From IMG/VR virus record IMGVR_UViG_3300044816_000047, positions 1-61,835 of that record: a stretch of 61,835 nt of DNA. One strand, 5' to 3'. Every line of letters begins with the position of its first letter. Position 1 is the first letter of the stretch. This DNA is from a virus. The notes beneath the pieces are model-generated. The model was not told where the DNA came from. It saw nothing but the letters and a program-made list of their open reading frames with translations, and did no database searches. The position numbers were made by a program, and so were the translations under genes. Of this stretch, positions 1-8,857 are shown one piece after another.

Positions 1-127
1 CTTGGGCCTCGTTTGAATATGATCTGGTCTGACACGGCCTGCTACCTCAACCAGTGGACCGGCGACGCCTATGTCTATTCGACCGATCTGGTGGGTCGCA
101 ATTGCGGGCTAATTTCTCCGAACGCCG
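1..127. repeat. Terminal direct repeat, identical to 61709-61835
   Basis: The first 127 bases are identical to the last 127 bases of the window. The repeat lies inside a coding sequence that stays in frame across the join. 127 is a common largest k-mer in short-read assemblers, so this is best read as the overlap of a circular assembly graph and not as a true phage terminal repeat. The real genome would be 61,708 bp, circular or circularly permuted in the data. Confidence 0.9.
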
Positions 128-819
128 TCGTCACCATTGCGGGCGCGGCCTACTGGATGGGGTCGGATAATTTCTGGATGTATTCCGGCGCAGGCGTGCA
201 GCCGATCCCGAACGTCGAGGACATCAGGCGCTATGTGTTTGACGACATCACCGACATCAACGGGTTTCAATGTCATATCGTTTATAACCCGAAGTTCAAC
301 GAGATTGAATTCCACTACACGCTAAGCGGAGACACGGCGGTTTCCCGCAGCGTCATCTACAGCCTCAGCGCGCAATGCTGGACGCCGAACCCGAGCACCA
401 GAACCGGAGGAACTCATTTCCCGCAAGGCGACACGCGGCCCTATATCGCCGACGCCGATGGGTACATTTATCTGCACGAGGAAGGGGTCGACGACAACGG
501 TGTGGCGCTTCCCTACAGCCTCACGCTTGCGCCATACGCGCTCGAAGAGGGCGGCAAGAATTATGATGTGATGGGCTTCCTGCTCGACACCTTCGAGCAA
601 GCCGGAAACATCACGGTCACGTTCAATTCGTGGGACCGCTTGAGCGACCTGATCGTCCAGGATACGGAAACGGATGTCTTCACGCCGACGACCGGCTTTG
701 TCGATGTCAGGATGTCCGGCCGGTACGTCGGCTTCACGATGGGGTCAACCGACATCGGCAGTTACTTCCGTCTCGGCAAGCCGGTGGCGTTTGCCAATCC
801 AACGGGGACCAGATCATGA
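1..819 (+). CDS. C-terminal part of a large structural protein (starts at 60746)
   Basis: This is the 3' part of the gene that begins at 60746. Joined across the 127-bp overlap it gives a 593-aa protein ending here with TGA at 817-819. The portion here has repeated beta-rich, Trp/Tyr-rich blocks (for example YWMGSDNFWMYSG), as in propeller-like tail or head-completion proteins of podoviruses such as the P22 gp10 stabilisation family. The family assignment is inference; the in-frame join is directly visible. The next gene starts at 816 with an ATGA overlap, so the two are translationally coupled. Confidence 0.8.
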   Translation, partial: LGPRLNMIWSDTACYLNQWTGDAYVYSTDLVGRNCGLISPNAVVTIAGAAYWMGSDNFWMYSGAGVQPIPNVEDIRRYVFDDITDINGFQCHIVYNPKFNEIEFHYTLSGDTAVSRSVIYSLSAQCWTPNPSTRTGGTHFPQGDTRPYIADADGYIYLHEEGVDDNGVALPYSLTLAPYALEEGGKNYDVMGFLLDTFEQAGNITVTFNSWDRLSDLIVQDTETDVFTPTTGFVDVRMSGRYVGFTMGSTDIGSYFRLGKPVAFANPTGTRS

Positions 820-1079
820 GGCCAGTGACACTTAGCTCGCCAGCGTCGAACAGGCAGGAAGATATCATCGCTTGGCTGGTGCAGGCGGTGCGCACGATCG
901 AACAGGCATCCAGAGACGACCGCGCCGCGATAGCCGACAGCTACACGCAAACCGGAACCAACACAGTAACGAGGGTCATCAATGTCACGTCGCCGACGAC
1001 GGCGAACGTCGCCGCAGTCCTTGCCACATTCCTCAACGACACCAAAAATCGAGGTGTCAATCGTACCGCCCCAACCTGA
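816..1079 (+). CDS. Small virion-associated hypothetical protein (87 aa)
   Basis: Starts with ATGA overlapping the stop of the upstream structural gene. The first 45 residues look helical (ASNRQEDIIAWLVQAVRTIE) and the rest is Thr/Asn/Ala-rich and probably beta-structured. No family is recognised. Its place inside the late cluster suggests a small tail or head-completion component. Its 3' end overlaps the likely GTG start of the next gene by 26 bp. Confidence 0.65.
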   Translation: MRPVTLSSPASNRQEDIIAWLVQAVRTIEQASRDDRAAIADSYTQTGTNTVTRVINVTSPTTANVAAVLATFLNDTKNRGVNRTAPT

Positions 1080-1494
1080 TGCGGTAGAGATCAGGTACGC
1101 GTCGACCGACGACGAGGTGATTGCGATCCACCGGTTTTTGCTGGTGGTGGCTGTTCCCGCGATGCGGTGCCCGGTCGATCCGGTCAAGAGCCTGCACGAG
1201 ATCATTCGCGTTGCACAGTACGAAGCCGCGATCATGGCGATCCAGAACGGGATGCTTGTCGGGACGATGGGTTTGATGAAAGCCAATTGGTGGTATGGCG
1301 ACGGATCGTTTCTGACGGATCGCTGGCATTTTTGTCTGCCGCAATTCTGGCACGGCGCGGTCAATGACGCGCTGATCAACGAAGCGAAACAAATCGCGGG
1401 CGCGGCAAATCTTGAATTTATTCATCAGGGCAAAATCCGCCCGGCACGAAACGGCATGACGATGATGATGCCGAGAGTTTACGAAGGAACCTAG
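1054..1494 (+). CDS. GNAT-like acetyltransferase-fold protein in the tail cluster
   Basis: About 146 aa from the GTG at 1054. The frame is open further upstream, but that part overlaps the previous gene and is Arg-rich. Residues 10-100 look like the GNAT fold found in many phage tail clusters: VEIRYASTDDE, then NGMLVGTMGLMKANWWY, then the FLTDRWHF strand. The canonical acetyl-CoA loop (R/Q-x-x-G-x-G/A) is not clear, so the protein may have the fold without the activity. The start codon is uncertain. Confidence 0.6.
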   Translation: MSIVPPQPDAVEIRYASTDDEVIAIHRFLLVVAVPAMRCPVDPVKSLHEIIRVAQYEAAIMAIQNGMLVGTMGLMKANWWYGDGSFLTDRWHFCLPQFWHGAVNDALINEAKQIAGAANLEFIHQGKIRPARNGMTMMMPRVYEGT

Positions 1495-1497
1495 ACC

Positions 1498-2547
1498 ATG
1501 TGTTTCGGTATGCAACCTCAGTCGACTACAACCACTAATGGCAACAGTTCTAGCGTCGGAACGCTCAACACGGCGTCGACTGCTAATCCTGCGGTGCAGA
1601 ATGCTGCGCTCGGCAATCTCAATTATGCGACAGCGGTTCGCGATGGTGGGTTTCAGGGTTACAATGGCCAGCAGGTCGCGAACATCAACCCGACGCAGCA
1701 ACAGACGATCAACAATGCGAGCGATATTGCCAGCGGCCCGAGCAACCTTGCATCGAATAACCTGATCGGGCGGTACGCGAACGCTGGGCCGCAGAGCGTG
1801 CAGGCGAGCACCATCGCCGATAACATGTCGCCGTATATGTCTCAATACGTCGAGCGGGCGCTTGCGCCGCAGCTTCGGCAGATGGACATTTCCAACGCTG
1901 CCACCAACCAACAGACCGACGCACTTGCAACATCGCGTGGAGCTTTTGGAGATGCGCGTCAAGGCGTCCAACAGTCGAACAATAGTTTTAACCAAGCGGT
2001 GCAGCGCGAGGGCGTGATCGGCAATGCCTATGATCGGGCATTCACTCAGGCGATTGGCGCGGGCTCAACGGACGCTTCCAACAATCTCGCGGCGCAGAAT
2101 GCCAATGCGGGATACAACGAGACGGCGCTGTCTCGCGCGCTTGGCGGCTCGAATGCGTTGCAGAGCACAGCCGCCAACCAGATGAACTTGAACAAGGACG
2201 CTAATTCGCTCGCCCAGCAGGACACCGCGAACAACCAGGCTAATTTGACTGCGCGATACAATCAATGGTTGCTGCAACAGCAATACCCGTTCCAGACGAC
2301 GGGACTGGTGAATTCCACCACCGGCGTTGCGGCAAATGCCGTGCCTGCGTCGACAGCCAGCAACACGACGAACAACCAGACGGCTTCGGGCGTGAGCAAC
2401 AAGTCGGCAGTCGATAATTCTGGCTTGAGCCTTCTGGGGTCACTCGGCGGCGCTCTACTCAGCGGCGGCAACTTAGGCGGCCTTTTCGGTAATGGCAGCG
2501 GCGGCATCACTTATGGCGGTCCGAACGGACCCACTGCGTTCATTTAA
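1498..2547 (+). CDS. Asn/Gln/Ala-rich virion protein, probable internal or ejection protein
   Basis: 349 aa. The sequence is dominated by Asn, Gln, Ala, Ser and Thr and contains long helical segments, with a Gly-rich hydrophobic C-terminus (LLGSLGGALLSGGNLGGLFG). It begins MCFG. Short podovirus proteins encoded just after the tail-completion genes often belong to the DNA-ejection set, and this composition fits, but no named family is recognised. It is followed after 11 bp by the next structural gene. Confidence 0.65.
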   Translation: MCFGMQPQSTTTTNGNSSSVGTLNTASTANPAVQNAALGNLNYATAVRDGGFQGYNGQQVANINPTQQQTINNASDIASGPSNLASNNLIGRYANAGPQSVQASTIADNMSPYMSQYVERALAPQLRQMDISNAATNQQTDALATSRGAFGDARQGVQQSNNSFNQAVQREGVIGNAYDRAFTQAIGAGSTDASNNLAAQNANAGYNETALSRALGGSNALQSTAANQMNLNKDANSLAQQDTANNQANLTARYNQWLLQQQYPFQTTGLVNSTTGVAANAVPASTASNTTNNQTASGVSNKSAVDNSGLSLLGSLGGALLSGGNLGGLFGNGSGGITYGGPNGPTAFI

Positions 2548-2558
2548 GGAAAACCAAA

Positions 2559-4346
2559 ATGGGGCTCTTAGATTGGCTGACGTCGGACATCGGTAGCGGT
2601 TCGACCGGTACTGGCATTGGAGGAAATCCGATGCCGGGTTTCGACGGTGGCTCGGCCACTCCCGCTGCGCCCGCGCCAGTGCCGGGGCAGCGCAGCTTTA
2701 ACATTTCTCCGAACATCTTGCAGCGGGGCATGCAAGGTCTTGCGGGTGGCTTGGAAACGACGAAGGCCGGCATGGGTCCGGGCGAGGCGTTTGCACAGGG
2801 CCTCGGTGGTGCGCTCAAGGGCGGTGCTGCCTACGACAAGGATAAATTGGACCGCGAGCTCAAAGTTCGTGCGCTGGAGAATTCGGAAAACGACACGCAA
2901 GGAACGCTCGACTATCATAACCGAACGCTAAGTCTCCAAGAGAAAAAGGATAAGCGCGAGGCTGATCAGTTGGTAGAGCAAAGCAAAGCCGCCGCTGATT
3001 TCTCGTCAAGAATTGGCGGGATGCTTGGGACGGGCGGGCCGGCGAACCTGCCGCCGGCTTCGGGACCATCCGCGGCCCCGCGCGCGCCAGTCGCCCCATC
3101 GGCAAAAGTGTGGGGTGATGATGAGGCCGTTGCGGCTGGGCTGTACGATCCGCCGGCTACCCCCGGCGCGCGACCGCCCGTGCAGGGAGCAGGGACGCCT
3201 CCGATGCCACCTCCCGTTCCTGTGTCGCAGCCCGGCGCCGACGCACTTCCTCCAAACGCCACGCCGACGGCTGGGACCGGGATGCCGGGACCTATGACCC
3301 CGCCACCGGCACCGACGATGACTCCCGCGGTGCCAGTGGTTCCGGGCGCGGCGCCGGTGGCTCCGACGGGAGCCCCGGCCGCCGCTGCCCCGCCACAGCA
3401 ACTCACGATTGGCGCGCAGCACGTCCCGGTTCTGATCGGCGCGCTATCGAATCCGAATCTCCCGGCCGGGCAGAAGGAAGTCGCCAAGACGCTTCTGACC
3501 GAAGCCTTCAAGAATATGAAGGAGCCGGAGAAAATCCAGACGCTGCGCGCGCTCCACGCCGATCCGTCGTTGCTAGAGGTTGAAAAGCAGCTTCGATCGG
3601 CCGGAAAGACCGAGGTCAATATCGATCAGAAGTCCGAGAGCGAGTTTGCCAAACAGGCAGGCGGCACGGTCGCAAAACGCTTTGAAAAGCTGAGCGAAGA
3701 AGGGCAGAACGCGACGCAAGATATAGCATTGCTCGGCCAGCTTCGCGATCTTGGCGCGGTCGTCAAGACTGGCGCTCCGGCGGCGATCCAAGGCTGGCTC
3801 GCCGAGCGCGGAATCAAGGTTGGCAATAATGTCTCCGCAGTCGAGGCATATTCGAGCATCATTGACAAGTTGACGCCGCAGCAACGCATACCTGGGTCAG
3901 GGGCCACTTCTGATTATGAAGGCCGGATGTTCAAGAACAGTTTGCCAAAGCTGATCAATACGCCGGAGGGCAACTCGATCATCGAGAACACGTTGGCGGG
4001 TCTTTCTCAATATAAAATGGATCGCGCGGCTATCGCGGAGAAAGCGTTAACGCGAGAGATCACGCCTGCGGAAGCCCTGAAGCAAATTCGGGAAATGCCA
4101 AGCCCGTATGAGTCGTTCAACAAGTTCGCAAAGAACGGGTTTAAGGCCGATCCGAACAATCCGGATTCCGCGAAGCCGCCGGAGAAAGCGGCCGATCCAA
4201 ACGCGGCGAAAGTCGTCCCGAGCACCAAAATTGAAATCGACCAGTCACTTGCCAATGCGCGGGCGGCCATTGCCACCAATCCGGGGGCGCGATCCGGGAT
4301 CGAGCGGAAACTTAGAGACGCCGGGATCGACCCCAGTGGGCTTTGA
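2559..4346 (+). CDS. Virion protein with Pro/Ala-rich linker, probable ejection protein
   Basis: 595 aa. Order: a short Gly-rich start, a Lys/Glu-rich helical segment (residues about 90-150), a long Pro/Ala/Gly linker (about 150-285), then a predicted helical domain (about 285-500) and a Pro/Lys-rich tail. The long flexible linker between helical parts is typical of internal virion proteins that unfold to pass through the portal, but this is inference from composition. The 3' end overlaps a candidate minus-strand membrane protein gene by about 100 bp. Confidence 0.7.
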   Translation: MGLLDWLTSDIGSGSTGTGIGGNPMPGFDGGSATPAAPAPVPGQRSFNISPNILQRGMQGLAGGLETTKAGMGPGEAFAQGLGGALKGGAAYDKDKLDRELKVRALENSENDTQGTLDYHNRTLSLQEKKDKREADQLVEQSKAAADFSSRIGGMLGTGGPANLPPASGPSAAPRAPVAPSAKVWGDDEAVAAGLYDPPATPGARPPVQGAGTPPMPPPVPVSQPGADALPPNATPTAGTGMPGPMTPPPAPTMTPAVPVVPGAAPVAPTGAPAAAAPPQQLTIGAQHVPVLIGALSNPNLPAGQKEVAKTLLTEAFKNMKEPEKIQTLRALHADPSLLEVEKQLRSAGKTEVNIDQKSESEFAKQAGGTVAKRFEKLSEEGQNATQDIALLGQLRDLGAVVKTGAPAAIQGWLAERGIKVGNNVSAVEAYSSIIDKLTPQQRIPGSGATSDYEGRMFKNSLPKLINTPEGNSIIENTLAGLSQYKMDRAAIAEKALTREITPAEALKQIREMPSPYESFNKFAKNGFKADPNNPDSAKPPEKAADPNAAKVVPSTKIEIDQSLANARAAIATNPGARSGIERKLRDAGIDPSGL

Positions 4347-4646
4347 GACCATCGGCATCCCAGCGCGGACCCAGCGGAAGATGTCGATGAGCCGGATGCG
4401 CGGCTCTTTCTTCGGCTTCGGAGGGAGCGGCGGGTCTATGCCTAGCCGGCGGCGGCGCCACGCGCGGATGTCGGTGAACCCTTGCTCGGCGCCGAGAAAA
4501 ATCAACGTGAAGACGAGAGCGAAGAAAAAGCCAGCAGCAATGACAAATCCGACCTGTTTCTGTCCGTCTCGCTCCATGTCGCCAAAAATGACAATCACTG
4601 CCGCAAATGCAGCAATCTGAATTGAGCAGAGAAATAGGTGCCGCAT
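4245..4646 (-). CDS. Candidate antisense two-helix membrane protein in a late-gene gap
   Basis: 133 aa from an ATG at 4646, which abuts the plus-strand ATG at 4645. There are two clear transmembrane stretches, residues 8-24 (SIQIAAFAAVIVIFG) and 32-52 (GFVIAAGFFFALVFTLIF), then a basic RRRR patch and a Pro/Lys-rich soluble tail. It fills the roughly 300-bp gap that carries no plausible plus-strand gene. Its C-terminal 33 codons run antisense to the upstream virion gene. No family is recognised. Two well-formed membrane helices support it being real, but the strand is opposite to the whole late operon. Confidence 0.5.
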   Translation of the reverse strand: MRHLFLCSIQIAAFAAVIVIFGDMERDGQKQVGFVIAAGFFFALVFTLIFLGAEQGFTDIRAWRRRRLGIDPPLPPKPKKEPRIRLIDIFRWVRAGMPMVSKPTGVDPGVSKFPLDPGSRPRIGGNGRPRIGK

Positions 4647-7353
4647 GGCCGCATTGACCTTTGACGAATTCGGAACGACGCCCGGTGGCGTTCCCGTCGG
4701 TGCGAACGGCCTGCCGCGCGTCGAAATCAGCGGCGCAGAGCCGAAGGAAGAAAAAGCCAACCCCAAAAACGTTTTGACGTTCGATGAATTTAATCCAAGC
4801 CGTTGGGGCGATAAAGCCATTAAAACCGCGAAAGATATCGGGAAATCTGCGCTTTCGGGCATTGACAAAGGCATCAGCGGACTGGCGGGGCTCCCTGCTG
4901 ATACCGCTCTGAACGTGGACAGCTTTGTAAGAAAGGGGAAGTCCTGGGCGCAGGGCCGCCCCATTGAGGATATCAACGAAGAAGAAGAGCGCAACGGCAT
5001 CGTTTCTCGCAAGAAGGTCGAAGACTTTCTTCAGCCTTATACGTCGAAGTCTCTTCATGAAAATTCGGGCTTAGCGCACACGCCCGAAACCGAAGCCGGG
5101 AAATGGGTTGAGGCCGGCACCGAGTTCGTGCCGAGCGTGGTGTTGCCGGCGGCGGCCGCCGGCCGCGTCGCGCGCGCGGGCGAAATAATCGGAATGGGTG
5201 TGGCCCCCGGCGTGGCATCGGAAGCGGCAGGTCGGGCAACCGAGGGATCGGCGCTTGAACCGTGGGCCCGCGGCGCTGCCGCGCTTGTCACCGGCGGCGC
5301 TGGCGCAATCGCCTCGGCGCCGAGCACCGCCGGTCGAGCCGTCTCGCGGGCCACGCATGGCGCAACCCCGGCCCAAATCGACGAGGCCGAGCAGCTTTTC
5401 CAGTCCGCCCAGCAGCAGGGCATGCCGCTGACCCGTGCGGAAGCGGTCCAGCACGTCACGAACGGCGGGACGAATCTGGGGAACCTGCAACGGGTCGTCG
5501 AGGGCTCCGGTGAACTGCGGCCAATGATGTCGCAGCGGCCCGGGCAGGTTGACGCCGCGGCGCGCCGGGAATTCGACAATCTGGCGCCGGCGTCGCCGAG
5601 TCCGTCGGCAATTGGTGAGGATGTCAGTGTCGCGGCGCGCGGTGCTGTCGCCGAAACGCCGCAGGGCCGGGCGTTGTCGGATTCGGTATATCAGGCTGGA
5701 CCACGGGTTTCGCCTGCCGATGCGGGATCCACGATCCAATCGGAACTTGCTCGCGTTGGCGATAAGCGAGAGTCGATGCGGTCGGCGCTTGCTGATCATG
5801 ACTATTCGGCGGCCCGCAACGCTCCGGCTACAATCCCGGTCAACGGCGGGCATCGCGTTACGGATGTCACCAAGCATTATCTTGACCGACCTGACATCCC
5901 AATCATATTGGATCCAGCCGAGCGGTCGGCTGCTCAGAAGAACTGGTTTAGCGAAAACAATCCAACGTCGCGCACGGCGATCGTTGGAGAGCGCCCGACG
6001 GAGTTTGCTCAAGTCGATGCGAGTTCAGTCGTTGCTCATATTGATAGTGCGTTGGAAAGTGCCAAGGGGGCAGTTAGGCAAGGTCTAACGGCGGCGCGAT
6101 CGGCCTTGATGAATTCAGAGGGCGCGGTCGACCATACCGTGCAGGGCCTTCACAATTCGAGAAAAGCCATCGACGACTTGATCACCCAGGCCAAAAACGC
6201 TGGTGCCAAGAATACTGTCACGGAACTCATGGGGGCCAAGAGCGTGCTGGACACCGCTCTTGAAAAGGTCCCCGCCTATGGCGACGCCGTGCGAAATTTC
6301 AAAGCCGCCAGCGAGCCCTTGTCCTCATTTGAAAGCGGTCGCGCTCCGGGCCGTATCGTTGAGCGCGATCAGTTCAACCAGCGTTTTGAAATGACGCCCG
6401 ACAAGGTGGCGGATACGATCCAGCGCGGGGGACGCTCGGCCGCCCGTGACTTCAATCAAGTTGCGACACCGGCTGCCCGCGAGGCTTTTGAGCAACATTT
6501 AATTACACAGACATTGGAGAAGGCGCGCGGCCAAGGCGGCGAGATTTCCGCGGAATCCATCCGCAAAGCAATACGCAAGAACGAAGACGTGATCGGTGAA
6601 TTTCCGGGAGTGCGCGATCGCCTTGATGCTGTTGCGCGCGCCCGCGATGCGCTTGAGCCTGTTTTGGCGACGCCCATCGGCAAGTTGGCTCAACGCGACC
6701 CGACGACAAAGAAAGCCATCAACGTGCTTTTCCCGGAAAATCCGCTGCCGAATAGTCAGCGGGAGGTGGGTAACGCGGTTCGGGACGTGGCTCGGCGCAA
6801 CCGGCCGGCCGCGACCGCTTTGGTGCGCGCGCATACTGAGATGGTTTTCAACGAGGCCACCAGTCGCCTTCAAACCGGTGCCAACGAGTTCGCTGGCGCC
6901 GGGTTTGCGGCCGCGCTTCGCGGTAATAAGCAGCAGGCGGCGAACCTTGAAGCGGCAATCACCGGTTTGCAGGGTCGACAGACCTTTGAAGGATTTGACC
7001 GGTTCTTGGACGTGCTGGAAGCGCAAGGCGCGCGCCAGCGCATCGGATCCCAGACTGCGTTCAATCAGGAAGTTCAACAGTCCTTGAAGCAGGGCGGCAC
7101 GGTCGGGGAGGCGCTGTCAGCCGTCGCGTCTGGCGGTGTGAAGCTCCCGGCCAAAATCACCCAGCGGATCGAACAATGGCGGATGGGCGGCAACGTCCGC
7201 GAGATTGCTGACATTCTCACGAACCCGCAGGGAGCGGACCTGTTCCGGCGGCTCGCGACCGCGCCGCCGGATTCGGCGCTCGCCGCTCGGATCGTTGGAC
7301 GGCTGACTTATTTGGCCGGACGCAGCTCGCAAGACGGCAAAGGTGAGAAGTGA
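4645..7353 (+). CDS. Large internal virion or DNA-ejection-type protein (902 aa)
   Basis: The largest protein of the phage apart from the portal region. The N-terminus has the repeat TFDEF (residues 4-8 and 44-48), seen in ejection-type proteins as short docking motifs. Residues about 60-120 are helical. Residues about 170-240 are a hydrophobic Ala/Gly segment (VVLPAAAAGRVARAGEIIG, then GAAALVTGGAGAIAS) that could insert in a membrane. The remainder is mainly alpha-helical and rich in Ala, Arg and Glu. Family unknown. Size, position and composition fit the podovirus internal core or ejection proteins. Confidence 0.75.
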   Translation: MAALTFDEFGTTPGGVPVGANGLPRVEISGAEPKEEKANPKNVLTFDEFNPSRWGDKAIKTAKDIGKSALSGIDKGISGLAGLPADTALNVDSFVRKGKSWAQGRPIEDINEEEERNGIVSRKKVEDFLQPYTSKSLHENSGLAHTPETEAGKWVEAGTEFVPSVVLPAAAAGRVARAGEIIGMGVAPGVASEAAGRATEGSALEPWARGAAALVTGGAGAIASAPSTAGRAVSRATHGATPAQIDEAEQLFQSAQQQGMPLTRAEAVQHVTNGGTNLGNLQRVVEGSGELRPMMSQRPGQVDAAARREFDNLAPASPSPSAIGEDVSVAARGAVAETPQGRALSDSVYQAGPRVSPADAGSTIQSELARVGDKRESMRSALADHDYSAARNAPATIPVNGGHRVTDVTKHYLDRPDIPIILDPAERSAAQKNWFSENNPTSRTAIVGERPTEFAQVDASSVVAHIDSALESAKGAVRQGLTAARSALMNSEGAVDHTVQGLHNSRKAIDDLITQAKNAGAKNTVTELMGAKSVLDTALEKVPAYGDAVRNFKAASEPLSSFESGRAPGRIVERDQFNQRFEMTPDKVADTIQRGGRSAARDFNQVATPAAREAFEQHLITQTLEKARGQGGEISAESIRKAIRKNEDVIGEFPGVRDRLDAVARARDALEPVLATPIGKLAQRDPTTKKAINVLFPENPLPNSQREVGNAVRDVARRNRPAATALVRAHTEMVFNEATSRLQTGANEFAGAGFAAALRGNKQQAANLEAAITGLQGRQTFEGFDRFLDVLEAQGARQRIGSQTAFNQEVQQSLKQGGTVGEALSAVASGGVKLPAKITQRIEQWRMGGNVREIADILTNPQGADLFRRLATAPPDSALAARIVGRLTYLAGRSSQDGKGEK

Positions 7354-8444
7354 GCAAAGAACTGGGACTGCGCGATCATCTGGCGGCGGCCGGCATCTAT
7401 CACGCGGCGCTGCACGAAGGGGATATGACCCGCGCGGAAGCAATGATGCTGAACGGACACGACCATATTTCGGCCCTCACGCGCGCGGCGATCCTCAACT
7501 CGCTAGAGCAGGGCGACCTCACGCTGGCTGAAATCGAAACCATCTTCGGCGAAGGAGTCCTACACCATGTTTACGACCAGCCAGTATCAGGAAGCAGCGA
7601 AGCTGCTGAAAACGAGAGCGTCGAAGAGCAAGGACCAGATGCAGAAGACGGCGGCGCTGAAGAAGGCGACGACGTTCGCGGCGTTGGCGAAGATCACGAC
7701 GAAGGCGACGCCGGACCCGTCGCCGACGCCGAAAGTGAAGGTGTCGAATCCGCCGAAGACGAAGTGGGAGCTGCCGCCAAGTCCAAAATAGAGAGGCTAA
7801 CCAATCTGATCGATCTTGTCGTCAAGGAACTGCGCGAGATCGTCAGCGAGCCTGCCGAAGAGAAGGTCGAGAATGGAGACGGCAGTCGTTCCGCCCCGGT
7901 CGTAGTTGTGTCCTCCGATGACATTGCCCGCGCGGCCGAGCGGATCGACGGTGAAGCGACGGAGGCCCAAAGGGTCGCTGGAAATTATCGAAAGGCGCAT
8001 GTGCAATTCGACGGTTTTGATCTCACTATTGAAACGCCCAGAGGCGGCATCCGGACCGGCAAGCGCGAAGACGGCAGCGAGTGGAAGGTTAAAATGCCCG
8101 CCGCCTACGGATACCTGAAGCGCACGGCCGGCGCCGACGATGAACAGGTTGATATCTTCCTCGTCGACCACGCCTCGCCGGGTCGGGTTTTTGCGATCGA
8201 CCAAATCGACCCCGAGACTGGTATGTTCGACGAACACAAAATAGTTCTAGGCGCGCGATCGGAGAGAGAAGCACGCCATATCTACGGGCGGGCCTTCTCT
8301 GATGGATCTGGACCGACGCGCATCGGCACACTGACGCAAATGACGTCTGACGAATTGCGGGAATGGCTACAGTCGGATGGCGGCAAAAAGCCGATTGGAG
8401 ATTTGCCGCAGCCCTACGAGGCTAGACGTCAGTCAAATCTTTGA
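7350..8444 (+). CDS. Inorganic-pyrophosphatase (InPase) domain protein, polyvalent type
   Basis: 364 aa, start overlapping the previous stop (ATG at 7350). Residues 1-75 are helical. Residues 75-145 are an acidic Glu/Asp/Gly-rich stretch. Residues about 208-310 match the InPase domain of phage and plasmid polyvalent proteins: AGNYRKAHVQFDGFDLTIETP, a WKVKMPAAYGY core, then DEQVDIFLVDH, where the acidic residues would hold metal. Such domains are described in large injected proteins thought to protect incoming DNA. The acidic region is overlapped by another open frame with a good ribosome-binding site (7567-7791), so the gene boundary inside this ORF is uncertain. Confidence 0.75.
   Translation: MSKELGLRDHLAAAGIYHAALHEGDMTRAEAMMLNGHDHISALTRAAILNSLEQGDLTLAEIETIFGEGVLHHVYDQPVSGSSEAAENESVEEQGPDAEDGGAEEGDDVRGVGEDHDEGDAGPVADAESEGVESAEDEVGAAAKSKIERLTNLIDLVVKELREIVSEPAEEKVENGDGSRSAPVVVVSSDDIARAAERIDGEATEAQRVAGNYRKAHVQFDGFDLTIETPRGGIRTGKREDGSEWKVKMPAAYGYLKRTAGADDEQVDIFLVDHASPGRVFAIDQIDPETGMFDEHKIVLGARSEREARHIYGRAFSDGSGPTRIGTLTQMTSDELREWLQSDGGKKPIGDLPQPYEARRQSNL
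7567..7791 (+). CDS. Nested +1-frame small basic protein (74 aa)
   Basis: ATG at 7567 follows GAAGGAG with a 9-base spacer, a strong ribosome-binding site. The product starts with an amphipathic Lys/Ala helix (YQEAAKLLKTRA, then KKATTFAALAKI) and ends in a Lys/Pro-rich tail. Third codon positions are almost all G or C in this frame (gcg, aag, acg, ccg), but mixed in the overlapping pyrophosphatase frame. That favours this frame as the older, selected one in this segment. Function unknown. Confidence 0.55.
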   Translation: MFTTSQYQEAAKLLKTRASKSKDQMQKTAALKKATTFAALAKITTKATPDPSPTPKVKVSNPPKTKWELPPSPK

Positions 8445-8577
8445 TGATATCGGGAAGCTTCTTCTCCAGTTCGAGAAGGGTTTCGGCTTCGGTCACAAGC
8501 CCCGGAAGGTCTGGGCTCGTAGCGACCCAGACTTTTGCTTCGTCGTCGAAAAATTTATCGATGCGAGGTTCCGTCAT
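8422..8577 (-). CDS. HicB-like / DUF1902-type small protein
   Basis: 51 aa. The core DDEAKVWVATSPDLPGLVTE followed by a helix ending LPDII is the partial RNase-H-like fold of HicB antitoxins and DUF1902 proteins. There is no C-terminal DNA-binding domain and no HicA toxin next to it, so it may be an orphan or act on a host HicA. It is the last gene of a four-gene minus operon, starting with an ATGA overlap, and its stop overlaps the end of the convergent pyrophosphatase-domain gene by 23 bp. Confidence 0.75.
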   Translation of the reverse strand: MTEPRIDKFFDDEAKVWVATSPDLPGLVTEAETLLELEKKLPDIIKDLTDV

Positions 8578-8690
8578 TTGGTCTCGCTCTGACGTTCGAT
8601 GAAGTAGATTTCGACACCGCAAAAGGCGCCAACCAGTACAAGCGCAACAAATGGTGCTAGAGCAGCAAGCGCTGGTAAGGAGAAAGTCAT
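8574..8690 (-). CDS. 38-aa single-helix membrane peptide
   Basis: Starts MTFSLPAL, has one hydrophobic helix (residues 4-30) and a short charged C-terminus (IERQSETK). It overlaps both neighbours by ATGA, which strongly supports real translation despite the small size. Function unknown; it could be a small lysis or superinfection-exclusion peptide. Confidence 0.65.
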   Translation of the reverse strand: MTFSLPALAALAPFVALVLVGAFCGVEIYFIERQSETK

Positions 8691-8857
8691 CGCTTGCCGA
8701 AATGCCAAGAAATGTCGGACGTTTTAATTGTGTAGGATTGCACGCCGGGATGCTTGGGAGTGCTGGTGCGCCAAACAGTGAAGCGGGCCAGACAGTAAAG
8801 AACTGCCAAGCCCACAAACGGCATGCCGAACGCGATCAATTGGTGTGCTAGCTTCAT
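8687..8857 (-). CDS. 56-aa single-helix membrane protein
   Basis: Starts MKLAHQL. One hydrophobic helix lies at about residues 7-26 (LIAFGMPFVGLAVLYCLARF), followed by a soluble polar tail. The start overlaps the upstream stop by ATGA and the stop overlaps the downstream start by ATGA. No family recognised. Confidence 0.65.
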   Translation of the reverse strand: MKLAHQLIAFGMPFVGLAVLYCLARFTVWRTSTPKHPGVQSYTIKTSDISWHFGKR

